Source: an uncultured Collinsella sp.
Lineage (GTDB): Bacteria; Actinomycetota; Coriobacteriia; Coriobacteriales; Coriobacteriaceae
Assembly (NCBI GenBank): GCA_900554495.1
Contig: USHR01000053.1
Span: 1-10,328 of the forward strand
Reading direction: 5' to 3'
DNA: 10,328 bases
The position numbers were made by a program, and so were the translations under genes. Below are positions 1-5,639 of this stretch, in pieces. The notes beneath the pieces are model-generated. The model saw only the letters and a list, made by a program, of their open reading frames with translations, did no database searches and was not told where the DNA came from. Each line of letters begins with the position of its first letter. The first letter of the stretch is position 1.

Positions 1-28
1 TGGGCTCGGAGATGTGTATAAGAGACAG
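1..28. other. Nextera sequencing adapter (non-genomic)
   Basis: The first 28 bases match the 3' part of the Illumina Nextera read-2 transposase adapter. They end in the complete 19-bp Tn5 mosaic end (AGATGTGTATAAGAGACAG, positions 10-28). Genomic sequence starts at about base 29. The adapter fuses in frame to the cut end of the ureE-like gene on the minus strand, and also supplies the start of a spurious plus-strand reading frame, so neither should be annotated across this junction. Confidence 0.97.
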
Positions 29-472
29 GAGCATGCGGCCCAAAACAGGCTGCACCGGCGTATACATGCGCACGGTATGCTCGTCCGAGTCGCCCCGGAA
101 AAGCGGCGCATGCATGTTGCCGATCTCCCAGCACGCATGCGCGAGCGCAATCGGATCTATGCGGTCGACTTCGACCAAATAAACCTCGGCGCTGCGCAGG
201 CGCACGACAACCGCCACGGGCACCACGCCCGAACGGTCAATGGCGAGCACGTCGCCGTCGGCAAGACGACCACCGTCGGTAGTATCCAGCCGAACATCGA
301 TCGTGCGCCCCAGCTCCGTCACACCCACAAACGCGCATACATCAGCCTGGTCCCAATCGAGCAGTAGCTCATCGACCTCAAAGACACCGCCCAGCTCCCG
401 GCGAAGCAAAAGCTCATAGGACGGGTCGTTGAGATTTCCGAGGCACGCTGTCGAAACCAGATTTACAGGCAT
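29..472 (-). CDS. ureE: UreE-like urease accessory / nickel metallochaperone, 3' end cut off
   Basis: The minus strand reads open from ATG at 472 to the adapter, giving 148 residues. The N-terminal half resembles the UreE beta-rich domain, with the family-typical LADGDVL stretch at residues 70-76. The C-terminal half carries ALAHACWEIGNMHAPLF (residues 109-125), the counterpart of the UreE signature around HLGNRH; the conserved metal-binding histidine is present as H121. It then runs through TPVQPVLGRML, which resembles the UreE end region. UreE proteins are usually about 150-160 residues, so probably only a few residues, perhaps including a His-rich tail, are missing. In the family, UreE dimers bind Ni2+ in the cytoplasm and hand it to the UreG/urease complex. 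The start lies 3 nt after the slyD stop, implying translational coupling. No urease structural gene is visible here, so the client could be urease or another nickel enzyme. The truncation is caused by the assembly end, not by mutation. Confidence 0.72.
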
Positions 473-475
473 AGC

Positions 476-904
476 CTAACCCTCGACCTCGACGAGCTCG
501 ATATCAAAGTTGAGGTCCTTGCCGGCCAGCTCGTGGTTGGCGTCGAGCGTCACGGCCTCGGGCGTTACGTCTATGACCACGGCGGGGACGGGCATGCCGC
601 TCGGCGTGGACAGGAAAAGCTTCATGCCCTTCTCGATCTGCTCGATGTTGGGAACCTGTTCGGCCGGGAAGGTAATAACCATCTCGGGGTTGTGCTCGCC
701 GTAGGCATCGGCAGCAGGAATGTGCACGGTCTTCTTCTCGCCCACCTGCATGTCGACAACAGCGGCGTCGAAGCCCTTGATCATCTGACCGGCGCCGCAG
801 GTGAACTCCAGCGGCTCGCCGCGATCGTAGGAGCTATCGAACTGCGTGCCGTCGTCGAGCGTGCCGCGATAATGAGTCTTGACCTTCTTGCCCTGGTTGG
901 ACAT
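476..904 (-). CDS. slyD: SlyD-type FKBP peptidyl-prolyl cis-trans isomerase
   Basis: This 142-residue cytoplasmic protein has the SlyD arrangement. An FKBP half contains GEPLEFTCGAGQMIKGFD (residues 29-46) and VGEKKTVHIPAADAYGEHNPE (54-74). The inserted chaperone (IF) flap spans about residues 75-120, and the strand returns with the hallmark DANHELAGKDLNF at 121-133. The family isomerises Xaa-Pro bonds and acts as a holdase; in enterobacteria SlyD also binds nickel through a Cys/His-rich tail and helps hydrogenase maturation. Here the protein ends right after the FKBP fold (FDIELVEVEG), so that tail is absent. I chose ATG at 904 because GGAGG sits 6 nt upstream and the family start MSN..KKV fits; an upstream in-frame ATG at 934 would add 10 unsupported residues. 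It is the first gene of a pair with the ureE-like gene, whose start is 3 nt after this TAG. It is transcribed away from the M19 peptidase gene. Confidence 0.9.
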   Translation of the reverse strand: MSNQGKKVKTHYRGTLDDGTQFDSSYDRGEPLEFTCGAGQMIKGFDAAVVDMQVGEKKTVHIPAADAYGEHNPEMVITFPAEQVPNIEQIEKGMKLFLSTPSGMPVPAVVIDVTPEAVTLDANHELAGKDLNFDIELVEVEG

Positions 905-1024
905 GGTAACCTCCGTGATAAGGGCGGCGCACAACGCGGGCCGCCGTGAACATATGGCGCTAACTATACCCTAGTCATACAATTCAAAGACAGTTTGCAA
1001 AGAAACGCTGCAACCGGAGGAACC
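905..1024. promoter_or_regulatory. Divergent promoter region between slyD and the M19 peptidase gene
   Basis: These 120 bp separate two divergent start codons and are more AT-rich in the middle than the flanking genes. On the minus strand TATAGT (plus positions 963-968) is a good -10 candidate for slyD, but no convincing -35 lies 17-18 bp away. On the plus strand TACAAT at 978-983 could be a -10 for the peptidase gene, again with a poor -35. Ribosome binding sites are clear: GGAGG before slyD and GGAGG at 1016-1020 before the ATG at 1025. That promoters lie here follows from the geometry; the exact elements are uncertain. Confidence 0.45.
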
Positions 1025-2038
1025 ATGGCATATCCCGTATTTGACCTACACTGCGACACCGCCGACCGCATCGGCTGGGCCACGCTCGATCTCGACCTGC
1101 GCTTTACCGCCGGCACCGACGGTTATTTCCCCGGCGACGAAACGCATCCGCAAGATTTCGACCTCATCGAGGGCAACGCCTGCGCCATCTCGCTCGCAAA
1201 GATCGGCAACACGCCGTGGGCACAGTGCTTCGCCACGTTTGTCCCCGATGAGATTCCCACCGCCCACGCTGCGCGCTTCCAGGCGCAGATCATGGCACAC
1301 ATGAGCGGCCAGGCAATGCTCAACCACGACCGCATGGTCAACGTACGCAGCGCGGCAGACATTCGCCCTGCGCTCAAGGACGGCAAGGTCGCTTGCATCC
1401 ACACCATCGAAAACGCGACGTTCTTTGCCGAAGACTCCGCGCTGATCGAGGTGCTCAAGAGCCTGGGCGTACTCATGTCATCACTCAGCTGGAACGCGCA
1501 GGGACCGCTCGCGAGCGGCCACGACACCCACGCCGGCCTCACCGCCGCCGGCATCGAGGCGCTTACGCAGATGGAGCACGCCGGCATGGTACTTGACGTC
1601 TCCCACCTCAACGATGAGTGCTTTGACGAGGTCGCCGCCCGCGCCACGCGTCCCTTCGTCGCCAGCCACTCCAACTCCCGTGCGGTTTGCGGCGCCAAAC
1701 GCAACCTTACCGACGACCAGTTCCGCACCATTCGCGACATGGGTGGCATCGTCGGCCTCAACTACTGCAGCGAGTTCCTTTCCAACGGCGCAACCGACAA
1801 GACCGCCGCAGACGTCACCTTCGACCAGCTGGCGGCACATATCGAGCACTGGCTCGACCTGGGCGGCGAGGACGTCATCGCGCTCGGCGGCGACTGGGAC
1901 GGCGCCACTGTGCCCGCTTTCCTCTCCGATGCCAGCAAGATGCCCGAGTTCCAGAACATGCTTTCCAAGCATTTTGGCAAGACCGTGATGCAAAAGCTCT
2001 GCAGCGACAACGCGCTTGCCTTCTTCGAGCGTTATTAA
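1025..2038 (+). CDS. Peptidase family M19 (membrane/renal dipeptidase-like) zinc dipeptidase
   Basis: This 337-residue protein has the M19 amidohydrolase-type TIM barrel. The signature zinc-binding DLHCDT is at residues 7-12 (H9, D11). The bridging glutamate is probably E129 in the IHTIEN segment. Two further ligands are H194 in DVSHLN and H215 in ASHSNSRAV. GLNYC (244-248) and the late LGGDWDG (287-293) also fit the family. M19 enzymes cleave dipeptides, including D-amino-acid-containing ones; the bacterial members are mostly cytoplasmic, and no signal peptide is visible. Likely role: final hydrolysis of imported or recycled dipeptides. The start at ATG 1025 is set by GGAGG 4 nt upstream; a longer reading from 995 has no ribosome binding site. 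The length is in the normal range. It is followed by a 12-bp hairpin and then the YgjP-like gene on the same strand. Confidence 0.92.
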   Translation: MAYPVFDLHCDTADRIGWATLDLDLRFTAGTDGYFPGDETHPQDFDLIEGNACAISLAKIGNTPWAQCFATFVPDEIPTAHAARFQAQIMAHMSGQAMLNHDRMVNVRSAADIRPALKDGKVACIHTIENATFFAEDSALIEVLKSLGVLMSSLSWNAQGPLASGHDTHAGLTAAGIEALTQMEHAGMVLDVSHLNDECFDEVAARATRPFVASHSNSRAVCGAKRNLTDDQFRTIRDMGGIVGLNYCSEFLSNGATDKTAADVTFDQLAAHIEHWLDLGGEDVIALGGDWDGATVPAFLSDASKMPEFQNMLSKHFGKTVMQKLCSDNALAFFERY

Positions 2039-2054
2039 TTTCACATCCCTTGAG

Positions 2055-2090
2055 CGGGCCGGCATGCCGAACGGTCGACATGCCGGCCCG
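2055..2090 (+). terminator. Perfect 12-bp inverted repeat after the M19 gene
   Basis: Arms 2055-2066 and 2079-2090 (CGGGCCGGCATG and its exact complement) enclose a 12-nt loop, beginning 16 nt after the M19 stop. The stem is very GC-rich, but no T-tract follows (TCCCCAATCT), so it is not a textbook intrinsic terminator. It could stabilise the upstream mRNA end, terminate weakly, or reduce expression of the next gene, whose GAAGGA ribosome binding site begins 10 nt beyond the stem. Confidence 0.55.
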
Positions 2091-2112
2091 TCCCCAATCT
2101 GAAGGACCGCTT

Positions 2113-2889
2113 TTGACGCAGCAGTTTACGATTTCCGTATCCCGACCGGATGGGACGCCCATCCCCGTCGTAGTTACCAAAAAGCGCGTCAAGAACTTCA
2201 ACCTACGCGTCACATCGAGTGGTGAGGTCCACGCCAGTGCACCGCTCGGCGCCAGCCGCGAGCGCATCGAAGCGTTTGTAAAGCGCAACAGTGCCTGGAT
2301 TGTCAACCGACTTGCCCAGCGTGAGCGACGTCAGGCGACGGCGCGAGAGCCGCTCAGTCCCTCGTCCATCATTGCACTTTGGGGCAAGCCCATCACGGTA
2401 CAGGATGCGCTCGATCACAACTTTGCATCACCCGCACCGCGACCCAAACAGGCCACCTTCGCAAGTTTTATGGGTACCGATAAATCGGATGAAAGCCCAC
2501 AGACCAAGCGGCACGCAATCCTCGACGGCCTAACGTCCGATGAGCTCCAAGCCCACATCGACCAGCTCTATACGTCCGAAGTCACATCGGCGCTGCGCGA
2601 TATGCTGCACGCATACGAAATCGCAATGGGTGTCGCCGTTTCTCGCGTTTCCGTACGCAGCATGAAAACGCGTTGGGGCTCATGCACTCCCAAATCCGGC
2701 GCCATTCGCATCGCACGCGAACTTGCCGCCTATCCCATCGAATGCCTCGACATGGTTGTCGCCCACGAGCTCGTCCACTTGCTCGAGCCAAGCCACAACC
2801 AGCGGTTCCACGTCCTGCTCGACACATACTGCCCCAACAATAGAGCACTGTCCCAGCGGCTCAAGCAGCCACCCATAGAGACATATTAG
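2113..2889 (+). CDS. YgjP/COG1451 (DUF45) family zinc metallopeptidase
   Basis: The 258-residue product shows the typical C-terminal half of the YgjP-like family (M48-type metallopeptidase annotation). It has MKTRWGSCTPKSGAIRIARELAAYP before VVAHELVHLLEPSHNQRFH. HELVH (H218, E219, H222) is the gluzincin-type zinc site and H228 is the likely third ligand. The N-terminal third (KKRVKNFNLRVTSSGEVHASAPLGASRERIEAFVKRNSAWI) matches the family's usual beta-rich start. A low-complexity linker at about residues 85-145 makes it slightly longer than the common 230-240 residues. It looks cytoplasmic, with no signal peptide or membrane segment. The in vivo substrate of this family is unknown to me. I chose TTG at 2113 because GAAGGA lies 6 nt upstream; an in-frame ATG at 2080 falls inside the upstream hairpin and lacks a binding site. 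The gene ends 6 bp from the folB stop on the other strand. Confidence 0.82.
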   Translation: MTQQFTISVSRPDGTPIPVVVTKKRVKNFNLRVTSSGEVHASAPLGASRERIEAFVKRNSAWIVNRLAQRERRQATAREPLSPSSIIALWGKPITVQDALDHNFASPAPRPKQATFASFMGTDKSDESPQTKRHAILDGLTSDELQAHIDQLYTSEVTSALRDMLHAYEIAMGVAVSRVSVRSMKTRWGSCTPKSGAIRIARELAAYPIECLDMVVAHELVHLLEPSHNQRFHVLLDTYCPNNRALSQRLKQPPIETY

Positions 2890-2895
2890 TACCGG

Positions 2896-3381
2896 TTAGC
2901 GCACGCGCTCGATCTCGACACCGCAGCTTGCCAGGGGAAGACCGACGGGCGCCCAAGGCTTATCGAGCTTGATGCGCACACCAAGCAGCGAGGGATAACG
3001 GCGCAGCAGCATCTGGGCCGTACCCTCAGCTGCCGCCTCGATGAGCCTAAACGTATGCTCGCGCAGATAGCCATCGACATCGTGGCACACCGAGCCGTAG
3101 TCAATCGAGGCGTCCAGGTTATCGTGCTCCCCCGCAGCGCGCAGGTCGGCATAGAGCACCAAGGACACGATGAACTTCTGGCCCAGCGCGTTCTCCTCGG
3201 GATACACACCATGGTTGGCAAAAACCTCAAGCCCGTCAATGACAATACGGTCGGCATGGCGCAGATCGTCATAGCTCACGTGGGGCACCGCCGTTGCGGT
3301 GGATATTTCGCCCCTGCCACGGCGGGCGAGCTCGGCGCCTTCAGTCTTGGTTGCATTCTCGGGCAGCTTTTTGTTACTCAT
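2896..3381 (-). CDS. folB: Dihydroneopterin aldolase with N-terminal extension
   Basis: FolB splits 7,8-dihydroneopterin into 6-hydroxymethyl-dihydropterin and glycolaldehyde in folate synthesis. From residue 44 the protein fits the family closely: DRIVIDGLEVFANHGVYPEE (44-63), LGQKFIVSLVLYADL (66-80), ASIDYGSV (91-98) and VRIKLDKPWAPVGLP near the end. By alignment from memory, E63, Y95 and K141 correspond to the active-site Glu, Tyr and Lys. The ATG at 3381 is supported by GAAGGAG 9 nt upstream, so the first ~43 residues are probably translated; the family is usually about 120 residues and this one is 161. The extension is polar and charged, with no recognisable domain. It is the last gene of the minus-strand cluster, 43 nt after the HD gene, and converges tail to tail with the YgjP-like gene. 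No folK or folP is fused or adjacent. Confidence 0.92.
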   Translation of the reverse strand: MSNKKLPENATKTEGAELARRGRGEISTATAVPHVSYDDLRHADRIVIDGLEVFANHGVYPEENALGQKFIVSLVLYADLRAAGEHDNLDASIDYGSVCHDVDGYLREHTFRLIEAAAEGTAQMLLRRYPSLLGVRIKLDKPWAPVGLPLASCGVEIERVR

Positions 3382-3424
3382 CGCGATCGTCTCCTTCGTT
3401 TAGAACCCCGACCGCGCAAACTAA

Positions 3425-4006
3425 CTACACGCGAATCGACAGGTTCTTTTTATCATCGCTCCAGTTGCAAGCATTGCGCGCGGGGCATGCGAAGCAGGCG
3501 CGCGAGGCCTTGTCGGCCGCATAGAGCAGACGCTCAAGCGGTTGGCTGTTCACGCGCAGCTTTCGATGGCCCAGAATGGCCGTCTTAATGGCTGCGGCAT
3601 CGGCCGGCTCAAACGCGACGTCATCGGGCATGCCGCCGAGAATTGCATCAGCGACGCGCTCGCTTGCAACATCATGGGATATACCCGATTCATACTGTTC
3701 ATCTTTGCCGATATCGTGAAGAAGTGCCGTGGCGTAGACAACCTCGCGGTCAAATTCGAGCTGCTCCTCGAGATTCTTGATCCACATAATGCGAGCGACA
3801 TCGAGCAGATGGTCAATACCGTGGCGGCAGAAGATGCGCCCCGATTCCAACTGTGCAATGTTGCCCAGGTGCCGCCGGAAAAGCCCGTTGGCACAAATGT
3901 AATCAACGCGAGGCATGGCACCAAAGGGGGCCAGGCCCGAAGCCATAAAGCCGCGACGCGACGTCCCCTCATCGGTCTTCGATGTAAAGTCGTTGACGAC
4001 CCTCAT
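3425..4006 (-). CDS. HD-domain phosphohydrolase in the folate operon
   Basis: The 193-residue protein contains a metal-dependent HD domain. H62 and H66 lie in FCRHGIDHLLDVAR, the eponymous H97-D98 in TALLHDIGK, H111 in SHDVASERV, H147 in ILGHRK, and D165 in LLYAADK. HD domains hydrolyse phosphate esters, often of nucleotides. The tail carries CFACPARNACNW (C171, C174, C180) followed by DDKKN, a Cys cluster I associate with a group of anaerobe HD proteins found near folE. The ATG at 4006 is 1 nt after the folE stop with no clear ribosome binding site, suggesting translation by re-initiation. An internal ATG at 3916 (MPRVDYICANG) would match a typical family start but also lacks a binding site, so the true N-terminus is uncertain. 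Context suggests a role in pterin metabolism, for example removing phosphate from the FolE product, but that is inference. Confidence 0.82.
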   Translation of the reverse strand: MRVVNDFTSKTDEGTSRRGFMASGLAPFGAMPRVDYICANGLFRRHLGNIAQLESGRIFCRHGIDHLLDVARIMWIKNLEEQLEFDREVVYATALLHDIGKDEQYESGISHDVASERVADAILGGMPDDVAFEPADAAAIKTAILGHRKLRVNSQPLERLLYAADKASRACFACPARNACNWSDDKKNLSIRV

Positions 4007-4007
4007 G

Positions 4008-4565
4008 CTAACGGCCCAGCATCCTAAAGAACCGCTCCTCGAGCGCGGGATCGGTCTCAAAGACGCCGCGGCGAGCGAGCGTCACGGTCTTGGTGCCGGG
4101 TTTCTGCACGCCGCGCATGGTCATGCACATATGCTCAGCCTCCATGAGCACAATCGCTCCCTGGGGAGCGAGATAATCCATAAGGGCGTCGGCAACCTGC
4201 GCACACAGCTGCTCCTGCAGCTGCAGACGACGGGCATAGACTTCAACCGTGCGAGCGAGCTTAGACAGACCCGCCACGCGACCGTTAGGGATATAGCCGA
4301 TCGCAGCCTTGCCATAAAACGGCAGCAGATGATGCTCGCACAGCGAGTAAAACGTGATGTCGCGCTCGATAACCAAGTCGTTCGAGGCGACGGCAAAGGT
4401 TTTGGACAGGTGCTCCTCAGCACTCTGGTCCATACCGCCGGCGATCTCACCATACATACGGGCAACGCGCGCCGGGGTCTCCAGCAGGCCCTCACGAGTT
4501 GGGTCCTCGCCTATGCCCTCAAGCAACAGCTTAATGGCGGCCTCGACTTTTTCCTGATCGACCAT
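4008..4565 (-). CDS. folE: GTP cyclohydrolase I
   Basis: FolE converts GTP to 7,8-dihydroneopterin triphosphate plus formate, the first step of folate (and queuosine-type deazapurine) synthesis. The 185-residue cytoplasmic protein is full length. It shows DPTREGLLETPARVARMY (21-38), the zinc and catalytic segment FYSLCEHHLLPFYGKAAIGYIP (C76, H78, H79), LSKLARTVEVYARRLQ (100-115), and EAEHMCMTMRGVQKPG with H145 and C147. By comparison with the E. coli enzyme, C76, H79 and C147 are the zinc ligands and H78/H145 the catalytic histidines. The start at 4565 has GTGAGG 5 nt upstream. It lies 66 nt after nrdG and 1 nt before the HD gene. No clear promoter is visible in the 66-nt gap, so it may be co-transcribed with nrdG or use a weak promoter there. 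Confidence 0.97.
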   Translation of the reverse strand: MVDQEKVEAAIKLLLEGIGEDPTREGLLETPARVARMYGEIAGGMDQSAEEHLSKTFAVASNDLVIERDITFYSLCEHHLLPFYGKAAIGYIPNGRVAGLSKLARTVEVYARRLQLQEQLCAQVADALMDYLAPQGAIVLMEAEHMCMTMRGVQKPGTKTVTLARRGVFETDPALEERFFRMLGR

Positions 4566-4631
4566 CTGGGCCTCACTTTTCCGATTTCACGTTCGCGCTA
4601 TGGTACCACGCTCTTCGGCATCGACCACAAG

Positions 4632-5213
4632 CTACATAGTATGGGTCGAATAGACCGGATCATCACGCCAAAGTTCAACCGCATCACAAAGCGCAACGCC
4701 CTCGCGCTCAGCACGGGCGCGCGTGGCGTTCATATCAATCACGCGCTGGTTACTCGAGCCCCTAAAGCGCAACGAGATATCGTACAGATCCTGAACGAAC
4801 GGGCCGTCCACCAACATGTCGAGGCAGGCCAGGATACGGTCCGTCACCTCGGTATGATGACGGCCACCCGGCATAAGCTCCTCGAGCACGTCACCGGTAA
4901 AGCACCAAATGGTCTTGCCCGACCCAGCAGGATAGGCCGCACGCACGCGCTCGATAAAGTCAACAAGCCCCGCCTGATTCTCGGGCTCCATAGGCTCGCC
5001 ACCCAGAATCGTCAGGCCATCGATAAAGGGATGATCGAGACTCTCGATAATCTTATCCTCGACGGCGCGATCGAACGGCTCGCCCGCAGCAAAGTCCCAC
5101 GCGACAGAGTTAAAGCAATTCTTGCACCCACGACGGCACCCGCTCACAAACAGAGAAGTACGAACGCCTTCACCATCAGCAATATCGAAATACTTAATGT
5201 TCGCGTAGTTCAT
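4632..5213 (-). CDS. nrdG: Anaerobic ribonucleoside-triphosphate reductase activating protein (radical SAM)
   Basis: NrdG binds a 4Fe-4S cluster and S-adenosylmethionine and abstracts hydrogen from the C-terminal glycine of NrdD. The radical-SAM cysteines are C26, C30 and C33 in VSGCRRGCKNCFN (CX3CX2C), preceded by the NrdG-typical DIADGEGVRTSLF (10-22). The glycine-rich LTILGGEPM (about residues 69-77) binds SAM. The rest (IWCFTGDVLEEL, DMLVDGPFV, LRFRGSSNQRVID) is standard for the family. At 193 residues it is slightly longer than the usual 150-175. The ATG at 5213 is preceded by GGGAGAG; longer readings run through the upstream palindrome and are rejected. It lies 426 bp after nrdD on the same strand, an unusually long spacer for this gene pair. 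Confidence 0.96.
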   Translation of the reverse strand: MNYANIKYFDIADGEGVRTSLFVSGCRRGCKNCFNSVAWDFAAGEPFDRAVEDKIIESLDHPFIDGLTILGGEPMEPENQAGLVDFIERVRAAYPAGSGKTIWCFTGDVLEELMPGGRHHTEVTDRILACLDMLVDGPFVQDLYDISLRFRGSSNQRVIDMNATRARAEREGVALCDAVELWRDDPVYSTHTM

Positions 5214-5228
5214 AAGTAACTCTCCCGG

Positions 5229-5312
5229 GAGGCCGGGACATATCTTCCCGTCCTCAAACATTCTCGGCCTTCGGCCTGCGAAACTGCGGGCGGGACGATA
5301 TGTCCCGGCCTC
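5229..5312. repeat. 84-nt inverted repeat upstream of nrdG
   Basis: Arms 5229-5244 (GAGGCCGGGACATATC) and 5297-5312 are exact complements (16 bp). Pairing continues inward between about 5246-5256 and 5285-5295 with one wobble and one mismatch, leaving a loop of roughly 28 nt that contains a small GGCC-TTC-GGCC hairpin. It ends 15 nt from the nrdG start codon, so in the transcript a stem of about 25 bp would sit directly before the GGGAG ribosome binding site. There is no T-tract, so it is not a canonical terminator. It may be an mRNA processing or stability element, a translation control element, or a copy of an interspersed palindromic repeat. Confidence 0.8.
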
Positions 5313-5377
5313 ATGCAAAGGGTAACTCAATGAACGAAGCGAACATCGAGCATAGGGTTCGAGGTCCAATAAATACT

Positions 5378-5425
5378 CAGCTGCAGCTCAACCGCCATCG
5401 CAAGTAAATCGCAGCTGCAGCTCAA
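5378..5425. repeat. Two copies of a 14-bp direct repeat with palindromic core
   Basis: CAGCTGCAGCTCAA occurs at 5378-5391 and again at 5412-5425, 34 bp apart start to start. Each copy contains the 10-bp perfect palindrome AGCTGCAGCT. Read on the coding strand of nrdG, each begins TTGAGC, like a weak -35 element. Spaced palindromic repeats in an intergenic region suggest a protein-binding site, but no regulator is recognised. Confidence 0.6.
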
Positions 5426-5490
5426 ATTATTTCCGCTAAGAACTTCGAGGAGTGAGCAGACCGCATGCCGCATCTCAGCTACATCAACTT

Positions 5491-5628
5491 GGCTGCCCCG
5501 TAGCGAGGCCCCGGACCTTTGCTCGATATGAGTTCCGCACGAACAGGAGGCGCCAGTGGCGCCTCCGTCGTGAGCCAGGACTGTCCGAAATAGCGAGTAA
5601 AGGTCCGGGGCCTCGCTACGGGGCAGCC
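5491..5628. repeat. 138-nt long palindromic element after nrdD
   Basis: Arms 5491-5520 and 5599-5628 are perfect 30-bp complements. Further inside, CTCG/CGAG and TAT/ATA continue the pairing imperfectly, and the centre holds a perfect 9-bp hairpin (5546-5554 with 5558-5566, loop AGT). The whole element could fold into one long stem. It begins 11 nt after the nrdD stop codons (TAATAA on the minus strand). No T-tract follows on either side and no target-site duplication is evident at the ends. It resembles a small non-autonomous palindromic element (MITE or REPIN-like) or a strong mRNA 3'-end structure. Confidence 0.85.
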
Positions 5629-5639
5629 TGGGATGGTTA

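Noticed and set aside
14..367. Plus-strand open frame of 117 codons
   Set aside because: Its start lies in the adapter and it runs antisense to the ureE-like gene, whose family motifs make that strand the real one.
1123..2065. Minus-strand frames opposite the M19 peptidase gene
   Set aside because: No recognisable motif or ribosome binding site; the M19 zinc motifs fix the coding strand.
3915..5219. Plus-strand open frame of 434 codons
   Set aside because: It is antisense to the HD gene start, folE and nrdG, all of which have clear family motifs.
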